DNA of 64,000 nt, from NCBI RefSeq assembly GCF_014646115.1, contig NZ_BMMV01000001.1, positions 174,084 through 238,083 on the forward strand, given 5' to 3'. Source of the stretch: Streptomyces camponoticapitis (GTDB lineage Bacteria; Actinomycetota; Actinomycetes; Streptomycetales; Streptomycetaceae). The notes under the pieces were generated by a model. That model saw nothing but the letters and a program-made list of their open reading frames with translations. It searched no databases and was not told the DNA's origin. Below are positions 37,642-45,956 of this stretch, piece after piece; within the stretch, counting starts at the first letter, position 1, and each line of letters opens with the position of its first letter. The position numbers were made by a program, and so were the translations under genes.

Positions 37642-37677
37642 TCACTGCGGACCGGCGCGCCTGCTGCCGATAATCAT
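37642..37677 (-). CDS. putative cimA leader peptide (MIIGSRRAGPQ)
   Basis: An 11-codon ORF starts with two isoleucine codons (ATT, ATC) and ends 55 nt before the T-tailed hairpin at 37561-37586. The placement copies the ilvB leader, where ribosome position on a branched-chain-rich peptide controls termination. CimA feeds isoleucine synthesis, so Ile codons are the expected sensor. There is no strong ribosome binding site, and translation is unproven. Confidence 0.45.
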   Translation of the reverse strand: MIIGSRRAGPQ

Positions 37678-37829
37678 GGCGAACGAGAACACCACAGCAG
37701 TCTGGCACGTCCGCGCCCCGGTGGAAGCCCCGTCTCACGATGCGGGCGGTGCTCAGGGGACACCGGGTGCGGGCGATCCGGGCACTTCGGTTGCCGCGCC
37801 CCCCGGGGGGGCATCTCCGGGATCCCTGC

Positions 37830-38429
37830 TCAGAGCAGCGCGTCCTCGATGAACTCGTGAACATGTCGCAGGACTTGGGCCCTGCCGGTGCCCGGTATGC
37901 CGACCACCACATGGACGCAGAAACCGTCGAGCAGCGCGCGCAGACGGGTGGCGAACCGGTCCGGGTCGACGGCCCGCAGCTCACCGCGCGAGATCCCCTC
38001 GGCGAGCAGCGCCACCAGGTCCCGGTGCCAGGCCCGTTCGATCGCCGCCTGCCGGTCACGCACCTCGTCGGCGGCGCCCTGCGAGCGGTTCCAGACCTCC
38101 AGCCACAGCGTCCAGTGCGGATCGCGGTGGCCGTCGGGGACGTACAGGTCGACATAGGCGTCCAGCCGCTCCCGTACCGCCACCTGCCGGGACAGCAGCC
38201 CCCGCCGCTCCGCGCCGCGCCGCGACTCGCTCCACTCCAGGGTCTGGAGCAGCAGCTCGTCCTTCGTACGGAAGTAGTAGAGGAGATGCCCGCTGCTCAT
38301 CCCTACATCGCGTCCGAGCCCCGCCATGGTCAGCCCGTCGAGCCCGCGCCGGGCGATGGTGTCCATGGCGGCGGCGAGCACGGCCTCACGGGGCGGGGCC
38401 GCGTTGCGGCGGCGTGCGGTGGGTGTCAC
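37830..38429 (-). CDS. TetR family transcriptional regulator
   Basis: This 199-residue regulator has a TetR helix-turn-helix (REAVLAAAMDTIARRGLDGLTMAGLGRDVGMSSGHLLYYFRTKDELL) and an alpha-helical ligand domain with WTLWLEVWNRS and RLRALLDGFCVHV, similar to BetI-like C-terminal domains. The start is uncertain. GTG 38429 gives a normal-length N-terminus, and the longer frame to 38531 lacks family similarity. Its target is unknown; the nearest genes are ilvE and the cimA leader. Neither neighbour is coupled to it. Confidence 0.85.
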   Translation of the reverse strand: MTPTARRRNAAPPREAVLAAAMDTIARRGLDGLTMAGLGRDVGMSSGHLLYYFRTKDELLLQTLEWSESRRGAERRGLLSRQVAVRERLDAYVDLYVPDGHRDPHWTLWLEVWNRSQGAADEVRDRQAAIERAWHRDLVALLAEGISRGELRAVDPDRFATRLRALLDGFCVHVVVGIPGTGRAQVLRHVHEFIEDALL

Positions 38430-38596
38430 CCGTACGTTGTACCTGATGCGCGCACACGGTGTTGCCGTCGGGTCACACACCGAATGCCGCCGTCGCTTGT
38501 GGCCACCGGCCTCGACCGCCCGATCAGACACGGAGATCAGGCACGGAGATCAGGCGCGCGGATCACCCCGGCCAACTCCCGCCCCGTCTCCTCCAG

Positions 38597-38632
38597 TCGC
38601 GGGACATCTCTTCACGAGGAGATGTCCCGCGA
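38597..38632 (-). terminator. terminator of ilvE
   Basis: A perfect 14-bp inverted repeat (TCGCGGGACATCTC and complement) with 8-nt loop begins 33 nt after the ilvE stop on the minus strand. A short direct repeat, CACGGAGATCAGG, lies just beyond it near 38529-38555. Confidence 0.75.
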
Positions 38633-38664
38633 CCGTGTCGCCCGCCCGCGTCCGCGACGGTGCG

Positions 38665-39768
38665 TCAGGACACGTGGTGCATCCACCCGTGGATGTCCTC
38701 CGCGCGGCCCGTCTGGATGTCCAGCAGCGCCTCGCGCAGTTTCCCGGTGACCTCGCCTGTCCGGCCGTCCGAGTGCGTCCACTCACCGCTCGCCGACCTG
38801 ACGACGCCGACCGGCGTGATGACTGCCGCCGTGCCGCACGCGAAGACCTCGGTGAGGGTGCCGTTCTCGGTGTCGCGGCGCCACTCCTCGGTGGAGATAC
38901 GGCGCTCCTCGGACGAGTAGCCGAGATCCTTCGCCATCTTCAGCAGCGAGTCACGGGTGATGCCGGCCAGCAGCGAGCCCGAGAGCTCGGGAGTGACGAT
39001 CTTGTCCCCGTATACGAAGTACAGATTCATCCCGCCCATCTCCTCGACCCAGCGGTGCTCCAGCGCGTCCAGCCAGACGACCTGGTCGCAGCCCTCCGCC
39101 GCCGCCTCGGCCTGCGCGAGCAGCGAGGCCGCGTAGTTGCCGCCGGTCTTGGCGAAGCCCATGCCGCCGGGGACGGCACGCACATAGTTCTCGGAGAGCC
39201 AGACCGAGACGGGCTTCACACCGCTCGGGAAGTAGGCGCCGGCGGGGGAGGCGATGACCAGGAACAGATACTCGTTGGACGGCTTCACACCGAGGCCCAC
39301 CTCGGTCGCGATCATGAACGGCCGCAGATAGAGCGACGCCTCCCCGCCGTGCGGCGGCACCCACGCCTGGTCCTGCCGCACCAGCGCGTCGCACGCCTCG
39401 ATGAACGTCTTGGCCGGCAGCTCGGGCATCGCCAGCCGGCGTGCCGAGACCTGGAAGCGCAGGGCGTTGGTCTCGGGCCGGAAGGTGGCGACGCGGCCGT
39501 CGGGACGGCGGTACGCCTTCAGCCCCTCGAAGATCTCCTGCGCGTAGTGCAGCGTCATGTTGGCCGGGTCGAGCGAGAGCGGCCCGTACGGCACCAGCTC
39601 CGCGTCGTGCCAGCCCCGGCCCTCCGTCCACCTGATGGTCACCATGTTGTCGGTGAAGTAGCGGCCGAAGCCGGGAGCGGCCAGGATCGCCTCGCGCTGC
39701 GCGTCGGACAACGGATTCGACGAGGGCTTGAGCGCCAGGGTGGGCAACGACGTCGTGGGCGTGGTCAT
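38665..39768 (-). CDS. ilvE: branched-chain amino acid aminotransferase
   Basis: IlvE performs the last step of isoleucine, leucine and valine synthesis, using glutamate and PLP. The 367-residue fold-type IV protein has [29 protein letters not shown], the PLP lysine Lys207 in [13 protein letters not shown] and the C-terminal [14 protein letters not shown] phosphate-binding turn. Length fits the BCAT type II (actinobacterial and eukaryotic) group. AAGGAC precedes ATG 39768. It is downstream of leuB on the same strand, but a 228-nt gap suggests a separate promoter. Confidence 0.94.
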   Translation of the reverse strand: MTTPTTSLPTLALKPSSNPLSDAQREAILAAPGFGRYFTDNMVTIRWTEGRGWHDAELVPYGPLSLDPANMTLHYAQEIFEGLKAYRRPDGRVATFRPETNALRFQVSARRLAMPELPAKTFIEACDALVRQDQAWVPPHGGEASLYLRPFMIATEVGLGVKPSNEYLFLVIASPAGAYFPSGVKPVSVWLSENYVRAVPGGMGFAKTGGNYAASLLAQAEAAAEGCDQVVWLDALEHRWVEEMGGMNLYFVYGDKIVTPELSGSLLAGITRDSLLKMAKDLGYSSEERRISTEEWRRDTENGTLTEVFACGTAAVITPVGVVRSASGEWTHSDGRTGEVTGKLREALLDIQTGRAEDIHGWMHHVS

Positions 39769-39948
39769 GAGTTCTTGTCCTTCACCGGTTGTGTATGACG
39801 GACCGCGCTCACGCCGCTACAGGTACTAGGACGTCCGAGCTTTCCCTCATGCTACGGCCCACCGCCATTGTGGCGCGTGGCTGAGCCGGGGCATGGAACG
39901 GGGTGAATGCGGCCCTACGGATGATGGTGACACCCGGTGGCCGCAAAG

Positions 39949-39982
39949 CACAGCCGCCGAGTGCTGTGACCCGGCGGCTGTG
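39949..39982 (-). terminator. probable terminator of leuB
   Basis: A 10-bp inverted repeat (CACAGCCGCC/GGCGGCTGTG) with 14-nt loop begins 14 nt after the leuB stop. It supports separate transcription of leuB and ilvE. Confidence 0.6.
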
Positions 39983-39996
39983 AAGTCGTCGTCGGG

Positions 39997-41037
39997 TCAG
40001 CCCGCTACTCGTACGACGAGCGCGTCACCGATCTCGTCGGTCGTACGGGGCGCACTGCCGCGCTCCGCGAGGTCGGCCGCGACGGCCTCCTCGATACGGG
40101 CGGCCTCGGCGTCGAAGCGGAGGTGCCGCAGCAGCAGTGCGACCGAGAGGATGGTGGCCGTGGGGTCGGCCTTCCCCTGGCCCGCGATGTCCGGCGCCGA
40201 GCCGTGGACGGGCTCGAACATGGACGGGAACGCCCGGTCGGGGTTGATGTTCGCGGAGGCCGCCAGGCCGATGCCGCCGGTCACGGCAGCGGCGAGGTCG
40301 GTGAGGATGTCACCGAAGAGGTTGTCGGTGACGATCACGTCGAAGCGCTCGGGCTGGGTGACGAAGAAGATCGTCGCGGCGTCGACGTGCAGATAGTCGG
40401 TGGAGACGTCGGGGTACTCCTGGCCGACCCGGTCGAAGATCCTCTTCCAGAGGTGGCCCGCGTAGACGAGGACGTTGTTCTTGTGGACAAGCGTCAGCTT
40501 CTTGCGGGGGCGGGAGTTGGCGCGCTCGTACGCGTCGCGCACGACCCGCTCCACGCCGTACGCCGTATTGAGGCTGACCTCGGTGGCCACCTCGGCGGGC
40601 GTACCGGTGCGCAGGGAGCCACCGTTGCCCGTGTACGGGCCCTCGGTGCCTTCACGTACGACGACGAAGTCGATGTCCGGGCGGCCGGACAGCGGTGTGG
40701 CCTGGTTCGGGAAGAGCTTCGACGGCCGCAGGTTCACGTAGTGGTCGAAGGCGAACCGCAGCTTCAGCAGCAGCCCCCGCTCCAGGACCCCGGACGGCAC
40801 GGAGGGGTCGCCGATGGCACCGAGGAGGATCGCGTCGTGCGTCCTGAGCGCGGCGAGCTCCGTGTCCGGGAGGGTCTCCCCGGTACGGTGCCAGCGCCGG
40901 GCACCGAGGTCGTACTCCTTGGTCTCCAGCTTCACATCCTGAGGGAGTACGGAGCCGAGGACCTTCAGTCCCTGGGCCACGACCTCCTGGCCGATGCCGT
41001 CACCGGGGATCACTGCGAGATTGATGCTGCGAGACAT
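39997..41037 (-). CDS. leuB: 3-isopropylmalate dehydrogenase
   Basis: LeuB oxidatively decarboxylates 3-isopropylmalate with NAD+ in leucine synthesis. The 346-residue protein has the N-terminal [14 protein letters not shown], the substrate-binding arginines around [17 protein letters not shown], the metal site [24 protein letters not shown], and [20 protein letters not shown] before the NAD-binding region. Start is ATG 41037. The longer frame to 41073 has no family similarity. A tiny conserved-looking gene lies upstream. Confidence 0.95.
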   Translation of the reverse strand: MSRSINLAVIPGDGIGQEVVAQGLKVLGSVLPQDVKLETKEYDLGARRWHRTGETLPDTELAALRTHDAILLGAIGDPSVPSGVLERGLLLKLRFAFDHYVNLRPSKLFPNQATPLSGRPDIDFVVVREGTEGPYTGNGGSLRTGTPAEVATEVSLNTAYGVERVVRDAYERANSRPRKKLTLVHKNNVLVYAGHLWKRIFDRVGQEYPDVSTDYLHVDAATIFFVTQPERFDVIVTDNLFGDILTDLAAAVTGGIGLAASANINPDRAFPSMFEPVHGSAPDIAGQGKADPTATILSVALLLRHLRFDAEAARIEEAVAADLAERGSAPRTTDEIGDALVVRVAG

Positions 41038-41204
41038 GACGGGCACCTTACTGCGCGTCCCAGTGCCTGACACGCGTGGTCCATTATTCGGACAGGGCGT
41101 GTTTCACGCGGGGCGTTCGCGCGGGTAAGGCGCCGACTGGTCTCGCGGGTCCGGCGCCGGCCGGTCCTGGCGGGCACGGCGCCGGTGACGGGGTCCGCTC
41201 CGGC

Positions 41205-41333
41205 TCAGTGCCCGGTGGAGCCGCCGTTGTCCCGGCGGTCGAGGGCGCGCTGGAGGGCCGCTGCGGCGTTCTTGCGGTCCGACTCGGTGCCGCGGGCGTG
41301 GTGACGGACGCGGCGGGCTGTCGTCTCGGCCAT
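41205..41333 (-). CDS. 42-residue charged peptide, function unknown
   Basis: A short gene encodes 42 residues starting MAETTARRVRHHARGTESDRKNAA and ending NGGSTGH. It is rich in Arg, His and Asp, with no hydrophobic segment. Codon third positions are nearly all G or C. I recall similar short proteins in other Streptomyces but no function. GGAGTCG-type sequence lies upstream of the ATG. A 5' UTR or regulatory peptide for leuB is a weak alternative. Confidence 0.6.
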   Translation of the reverse strand: MAETTARRVRHHARGTESDRKNAAAALQRALDRRDNGGSTGH

Positions 41334-41623
41334 GGTGATCGACTCCTTGAAACAGCTGAGGCATACGGATTGGGGGGGCCGTACGGGGCATCTGCCAGGC
41401 GCCGGATGGGCGGGGAGCTCGCGCCGCAGGGGTTGCCTGCGTGAGGGCGATCGCTCACGTCCGCCGTTCGCTGGATCAAGCGAGTGGTTCGGCTCCTACA
41501 AAGCTAAGGGAGCTGAGCCGTTCTGTCTCCACAGTTAGTCGGACTTCCTACTATCTGAGACGGCAGCCTTGATCCGGCATAGCGATCTAGGTTGGATTCC
41601 TACCTAGGTGGTGGAATAAGGCC
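41334..41623. promoter_or_regulatory. intergenic region with PadR operator-like inverted repeat
   Basis: This 290-nt divergent gap is AT-rich in its right half. CTAGGT (41587-41592) and ACCTAG (41602-41607) form an inverted repeat directly before the PadR start, and ACCTAGGT itself is palindromic. TTGATC at 41569-41574 may be a -35 element. PadR regulators usually repress their own operon, and this is the natural operator candidate. Confidence 0.5.
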
Positions 41624-41962
41624 ATGGCAGCGGACCGCAGATCAAGCTGGCTCAAGGGGGTCCTCGACCTCCTCGTCCTGTCCTGTCTCACGGGCGGGGA
41701 GAGCTACGGATACGAGATCTCCAAGGCCCTCGCCGGCGCCGGCGTCGGCGACATCAAGGGCGGCACGCTCTATCCGGTGCTCAACCGGCTCGAAGAGGCC
41801 GGACTGGTCGTCGGGGAGTTCCGCGCCGCCGAACGCGGCCCCGGGAGGCGGTACTACCGGCTGACGGACGAGGGCCGGCGCCGGCTCGCCACCGAGAGCG
41901 GGAACTGGCTGGAGTTCCACACCACCGTGCGGAACATACTGCGCACCGAGGAGGCGTCATGA
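41624..41962 (+). CDS. PadR family transcriptional regulator
   Basis: This 112-residue PadR protein has a winged helix (GVLDLLVLSCLTGGESYGYEISKAL), the recognition and wing region GGTLYPVLNRLEEAGLV, and RYYRLTDEGRRRL. It ends in a short dimerisation helix (subfamily 2). AAGG precedes ATG 41624. The stop overlaps a downstream ATG (ATGA), the usual coupling to a membrane partner gene, but that partner is frameshifted here. The inverted repeat upstream is a likely autoregulatory site. Confidence 0.9.
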   Translation: MAADRRSSWLKGVLDLLVLSCLTGGESYGYEISKALAGAGVGDIKGGTLYPVLNRLEEAGLVVGEFRAAERGPGRRYYRLTDEGRRRLATESGNWLEFHTTVRNILRTEEAS

Positions 41963-42352
41963 CCGACCCGGAACCGTCCACCGCCGGGCGCGGCTGACGG
42001 CGACCAGGGCTGGGAGGTCGAACGGCTGGACGGCCTCGGCCGCTTCGTGTGCCGCCGCCCCGTGGGCGCGGCATTGCGCTGGGAGTACCGGCGCGAGGTG
42101 CCCGTGGGCCGCGAACGCGACGCGGTGGAGACGGAGCTCGCGCCGGACGGCTGGGAGCCGTGCGGGCAGTGGACGTACCACCTGTACGGCTCCGGGGCCG
42201 TCGGGTCCAATGCCGCCCCGCTCATCCCCGTGCTCGTCGCCGGGGGGATCGCGGGCTGGGCCGGTGTCCGGAAGGACCTGCTCGACGGTACGGAGGACGA
42301 GGCGAAGGGCGGGACGAACGGCGGGGCGGAGGCACGGCGCGGCGGTGGGTGA
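41959..42352 (+). pseudogene. frameshifted PadR-partner gene with one membrane segment
   Basis: The ATG at 41959 overlaps the padR stop, but its frame stops after 12 codons (MTDPEPSTAGRG). From about 41990 the next frame is open and clearly coding (DGDQGWEVERLDGLGRFVCRRPVG...). It runs to 42352 with one hydrophobic stretch (SNAAPLIPVLVAGGIAGWAGV). Joining the frames needs loss of one base in the GC-run around 41985-41998. Either the gene is broken by a single-base insertion or the sequence has an error. Translation from GTG 42047 would give a shortened protein. Small membrane partners are common beside PadR genes. Confidence 0.6.
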
Positions 42353-42373
42353 GGCGGTGCGCGGGTCCGCCGT

Positions 42374-42919
42374 CTACAGCACGTCCCCGTCGCGCCAGTC
42401 GAAGATCAACGCGTCGTCGGAGGAAGGGAGTTCACGATCGGGCACCGGCCAGAGAAAGGTCGCCCCCTCCTCCTCCGGCAGCCGCACGACCCCGTCCGGG
42501 CTCAGCACCTCGACGCGGCCCTCCCACTGATGCCAGCCACGTGACCGGTAGAGCCTGGAGCCTGTCTCGGACGCGGAGAGCGCGCCGACGTCGTACGCCC
42601 GGTCGACGACCCGCTCCAGCACCTCCAGGACCCGCCCGCCGAGCCCGTCCCTGCGCCGGTCGGGACGGACGGCGACCGCCTCCACGTAACCCACCCGGTA
42701 GGACCGGCCCGCGTGCGTCAGCCGGCGCTGGATCACGCTGCCGTGCGCGACGAGCGCGCCCGCCCCGTCCCGTACGAGGACATGGACGCCGCCGAGCCCG
42801 TGCGTCCAGTCCTCCTCACTGAAACTCCCGTCGAAGGCGTCGTCCAGGAGGGCGCGGATCTCGCCGAGGGTCGCCGGATCGAGCTCGAAGGTGTGCGCGG
42901 TGCGCAGCGGGTCTGACAT
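42374..42919 (-). CDS. GNAT acetyltransferase resembling aminoglycoside 2'-N-acetyltransferase AAC(2')-I
   Basis: This 181-residue GNAT enzyme matches the AAC(2')-I family along its length. Shared stretches include EEDWTHGLGGVHVLV, AHGSVIQRRLTHAGRSYRVGYVEAVAVRPDRRRDGLG (acetyl-CoA loop), GALSASETGSRLYRSRGWHQWEG, and the closing FDWRDGDVL. From memory, M. tuberculosis AAC(2')-Ic has the same blocks. AAC(2') acetylates the 2'-amine of aminoglycosides such as gentamicin or kasugamycin-like compounds, but a housekeeping role is possible. Start is ATG 42919. It converges on the PadR unit with only 21 nt between them. Confidence 0.82.
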   Translation of the reverse strand: MSDPLRTAHTFELDPATLGEIRALLDDAFDGSFSEEDWTHGLGGVHVLVRDGAGALVAHGSVIQRRLTHAGRSYRVGYVEAVAVRPDRRRDGLGGRVLEVLERVVDRAYDVGALSASETGSRLYRSRGWHQWEGRVEVLSPDGVVRLPEEEGATFLWPVPDRELPSSDDALIFDWRDGDVL

Positions 42920-43021
42920 GCGTCTCACTCTTTCAGGCCAGGGGCCCGCGCATGTACTCAGTGCTCGGTTGAGTAGTTGCTCCATGTCGAAAAAGCCCTT
43001 TCTGCCGCGACAGTTGGCCAC

Positions 43022-43597
43022 ATGAACGGCCTTTACGCACTCAAGCCCTGGTACGCGTCCCGGCTCTCCGGAGTCCGGGCCGCCCTCGTCCGTCGTGAGG
43101 TGTCGCCCGACACGCTCACGGCGGCGGGTGTCGTCAGCGCGGCCGGTGCGGGCGCCGCCGTGGCCTGGCTGCCCGCCGGACCGCTCGCCGCGCTCCCCGT
43201 CGCCGTCCTCCTCGCCGCCCGCCTGGCCTTCGCCAATCTCGACGGGGCGCTGGCACGGGACACCGGCCGGACGACCCGGCGCGGCGCCGTGCTCAACGAA
43301 CTCGGCGACCGCGCCGCCGACTTGGTCGTCCTTGCCGGCTTCACCGTGCTCGCGCCGCTGTGGCTGGTCGCGGTGGCGGCGCTGGCGGCGACGCTCCCGT
43401 CCTGGGTGTCCCTCGCGGGTACGGCGGCGGGCGCGCCGCGCCGTAACGGCGGCCCCGTCGGCAAGACCGAACGCTGCCTGCTCGTCGTCATCGCCGCCGC
43501 GACCGGCTGGGCGGTGCCGGTGCTCGTCGTGATCGCGGCGGGCTCGGCGCTCACCGCCGTCGTCCGCTTCGGCTGGGTCTGGAGGAAGCTCGCATGA
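43022..43597 (+). CDS. CDP-alcohol phosphatidyltransferase-like membrane protein with altered metal motif
   Basis: This 191-residue membrane protein of the CDP-alcohol phosphatidyltransferase family joins CDP-diacylglycerol to an alcohol. The family motif DxxDGxxAR(x8)GxxxDxxxD is recognisable as ANLDGALAR(x8)GAVLNELGD. The first Asp is Ala71 and the third is Asn92, while Asp74 and Asp96 remain. Since the first three usually hold metal ions, activity may differ. Four to five hydrophobic segments follow. The ATG overlaps no gene upstream, and the stop overlaps the CdsA-like start by 4 nt. With the next two genes it resembles E. coli ynbABC. Confidence 0.82.
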   Translation: MNGLYALKPWYASRLSGVRAALVRREVSPDTLTAAGVVSAAGAGAAVAWLPAGPLAALPVAVLLAARLAFANLDGALARDTGRTTRRGAVLNELGDRAADLVVLAGFTVLAPLWLVAVAALAATLPSWVSLAGTAAGAPRRNGGPVGKTERCLLVVIAAATGWAVPVLVVIAAGSALTAVVRFGWVWRKLA

Positions 43598-44457
43598 GCG
43601 GCGTCCTGATCGCGGGCGAGGCCGTGGGGCGCGCGGTCCCCCTCGTCGCCGGCGCCCTCGGGGCGAGCGGGATCGCGCTGGCGGCGCTGCCCGCGCGTCT
43701 GGCGATGCGGGCGGAGCTGCGTAAACGGTGGCGGACGTGGGCGATCGCCGCGCCTGTCTTCCTCGGGTCGCTGTTCCTGGGAGCCGGGGGCGCGTTCGCG
43801 CTGGCGGCGGCGCTCGGGGTGACGGCGGTGAGCGAGTACGTACGGATGGCGGGGCTCCCGCGCGCGGAGCACGCCGTGCTGGCCCTGGCCGCCGTCGTAC
43901 TCCCGGCGCTCGCGTGGCTGGTGCCCGGGGCGGTCGATCTCCGGGTGGTGGCCCTCCTGTTGGTGGCGGCGGCACTGCCGGCGCTGCTGGCCGGGGACCA
44001 TGAACGGGGCTTCACCCGCTCCGCGCGCACCGTCTTCGCCCTGCTGTGGATTCCCCTTCCGCTCACCGGACTTGTGGTCCTTCAGGACACGGCGGTCGCG
44101 GTCGGGCTGGCGGTCGCGCTGGGCGACGTCGGGGCGTGGTGCGGCGGTACGGCGCTGGGGCGACGCGGCCCGCTCGCCCGGCCGTTGTCACCCCTCTCCC
44201 CCAGCAAGACGTGGGCGGGGGTGCTGGGCGCCGCGGGGGCGACCGGCCTCGCCCTGGCCGCCGTAGGCGCCTTCACCCCGCTTCTGTGGGCGGCGGTGCT
44301 GATCGGCTGCGTGCTCGGCGACCTGCTCGAATCCATGGTCAAGCGGGAGGTGGGCGTGAAGGACGCGGGCAGTTGGCTGCCGGGCTTCGGCGGGCTGCTC
44401 GACCGGATCGACTCCCTGCTGCTGGCTCTCCTGCTCGCGATGGTGGTGACGGCATGA
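43594..44457 (+). CDS. phosphatidate cytidylyltransferase (CDP-diglyceride synthase) family protein
   Basis: This 287-residue, highly hydrophobic protein makes CDP-diacylglycerol from phosphatidate and CTP. The family signature is present near the C-terminus: ESMVKREVGVKDAGSWLPGFGGLLDRID, with Phe where His is usual in PGHGG. LSPSKTWAG is the upstream conserved segment, and about seven or eight membrane helices are predicted. It is coupled on both sides by 4-nt ATGA overlaps. As it sits in a ynbABC-like operon, it is probably an accessory copy. The housekeeping cdsA should lie elsewhere. Confidence 0.87.
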   Translation: MSGVLIAGEAVGRAVPLVAGALGASGIALAALPARLAMRAELRKRWRTWAIAAPVFLGSLFLGAGGAFALAAALGVTAVSEYVRMAGLPRAEHAVLALAAVVLPALAWLVPGAVDLRVVALLLVAAALPALLAGDHERGFTRSARTVFALLWIPLPLTGLVVLQDTAVAVGLAVALGDVGAWCGGTALGRRGPLARPLSPLSPSKTWAGVLGAAGATGLALAAVGAFTPLLWAAVLIGCVLGDLLESMVKREVGVKDAGSWLPGFGGLLDRIDSLLLALLLAMVVTA

Positions 44458-45890
44458 CCGCACGGATCTCTGCCCGTGGAGCGGCGCGGTCGGCGCCGCG
44501 ACGGCTGCGGGGGCGCACGAAGCGCGTCGCCGGACACCGGCGGGGGCGTACGGGGGTGGGCGCGGGCCCGGTAGCTGTCGCGTTCGCGGCCGGCCGGCCC
44601 GGGGAGCTCCGCGAGCGCGGGACGGGCGGGCGGCTTCGCGCTGCCGGGGTGCCGGGCGGGCGGGGGCGGCGCACCGTCTCCGGCGGGCGCGGCGGCCCCG
44701 GTCCCGCGCCGACGACGCCCGCCGTCTCGCCCTCCCGGCTCGGGGCGGTGCTGCGGCGCGCCCTCTGGTGGGTCGTGCTCACCGTCACCGGCGGTGTGCG
44801 GCGGCAGGGCCAACTGCCGCCCCGTGGGTGCGTGGTTGTGGCCAACCACTCCTCGCACGCGGACACCGCCGCGCTGCTGGCGGCGCTCGACGCCCGGCAC
44901 CGTCCCGCGATCGGTGCGGCGGCCGACTACTGGTTCGCCTCCCCGTGGCGACGCCGCGTCTGCCGCGTGCTCGCCGCCGGGTTCCCCGTACGGCGCACCG
45001 GCGGCGGCATGGACGACTTGCTGTCCATGACGGACGGGCTGCGGGCCGGACGCGCGGTCGTCCTCTTCCCCGAGGGCACGCGCGGGGCGGACGGCGCCGT
45101 CGGCGCCTTCCACCGTGGTGCCCTGGTACTCGCCGAGCGCGCGGGCGTCCCCGTCGTACCAGTGGGGATCGGCGGCACGGACCGGCTGCTGCCCAAGCAC
45201 GGGCGGCTGCGTTCGTCGCTGGTGCGGGTACGGATCGGTGAGCCGCTGCCGCCGTCGGCGACGCCGGAGGACGCGCGGGCGGCGGTCGCGGCGCTGCACG
45301 CCCGTACGGGTTCGGAGCCGTTGCCCGACTCCCCCGTACGGCGCCGGGTCGCGGCCGTGGCCGCGTCCCGCCTGGGGCTCCTGGTCGCCTTCGCCTGGGC
45401 CTGCGCGGAGGCGCTGAGCTGGCCGCTGATGCCCGAACTGCTGCTGGGTGTCGTGTGCGTCGCCGTCCCACGCGCCGCGCCGCGGCTCTCCTTCGCCGCG
45501 CTCGCGGGAAGTCTGGCCGGCGGGCTGCTCGCGCTCCAACTCGCGAACACGGGGCTCCAGTTGCCCGCACCGCTGACGACGGACCGGATGCGGGCGGAGG
45601 TACGCGACGAGCTGGCGGTCGAGTCGGCCGACGCCGTGCGCCATCAGCCGTGGAACGGCATCCCGTTCAAGGTGTACGCCGCCGAGGCGGGCCGCGCCGG
45701 CGTACCGGCGGCCGACTGGCTCGCGCAGTCCGCGCAGGCGCGCGGCTCGCGGACGCTGACGGTGGGCGCCGCCTTCGCCGCTCTCGGTCTCCTGCTGCGC
45801 CGCTTCCGCCGTCACTACGGCGCGTACGTGGTCCTGCTCGGTGTCGGCTTCACCGCCGGACTGTCACTGATCGTGGCGGGCTGGAGCTGA
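44454..45890 (+). CDS. 1-acylglycerol-3-phosphate acyltransferase (PlsC-like) with C-terminal membrane domain
   Basis: This 478-residue protein begins with about 95 arginine- and glycine-rich residues of doubtful order. A PlsC-type acyltransferase domain follows: VVVANHSSHADTAALLAAL (HxxxxD box), FPVRRTGGG, VVLFPEGTRG and GVPVVPVGIGGTDRLLPK. The C-terminal 170 residues contain membrane helices (FAWACAEALSWPLMPELLLGVVCVAVP) resembling DedA/YqaA-like modules and a final helix (YVVLLGVGFTAGLSLIVAGW). The ATG at 44454 overlaps the CdsA-like stop by 4 nt. The three genes together could make a special phospholipid. The N-terminal extension is unusual and could indicate a later start. Confidence 0.83.
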   Translation: MTARISARGAARSAPRRLRGRTKRVAGHRRGRTGVGAGPVAVAFAAGRPGELRERGTGGRLRAAGVPGGRGRRTVSGGRGGPGPAPTTPAVSPSRLGAVLRRALWWVVLTVTGGVRRQGQLPPRGCVVVANHSSHADTAALLAALDARHRPAIGAAADYWFASPWRRRVCRVLAAGFPVRRTGGGMDDLLSMTDGLRAGRAVVLFPEGTRGADGAVGAFHRGALVLAERAGVPVVPVGIGGTDRLLPKHGRLRSSLVRVRIGEPLPPSATPEDARAAVAALHARTGSEPLPDSPVRRRVAAVAASRLGLLVAFAWACAEALSWPLMPELLLGVVCVAVPRAAPRLSFAALAGSLAGGLLALQLANTGLQLPAPLTTDRMRAEVRDELAVESADAVRHQPWNGIPFKVYAAEAGRAGVPAADWLAQSAQARGSRTLTVGAAFAALGLLLRRFRRHYGAYVVLLGVGFTAGLSLIVAGWS

Positions 45891-45956
45891 GCGCGGGCCC
45901 GCCCCGTTTCCGCGTCCGGCCCGGGGGCACCCGACTGACGATGGGGAGGGTGCCAC

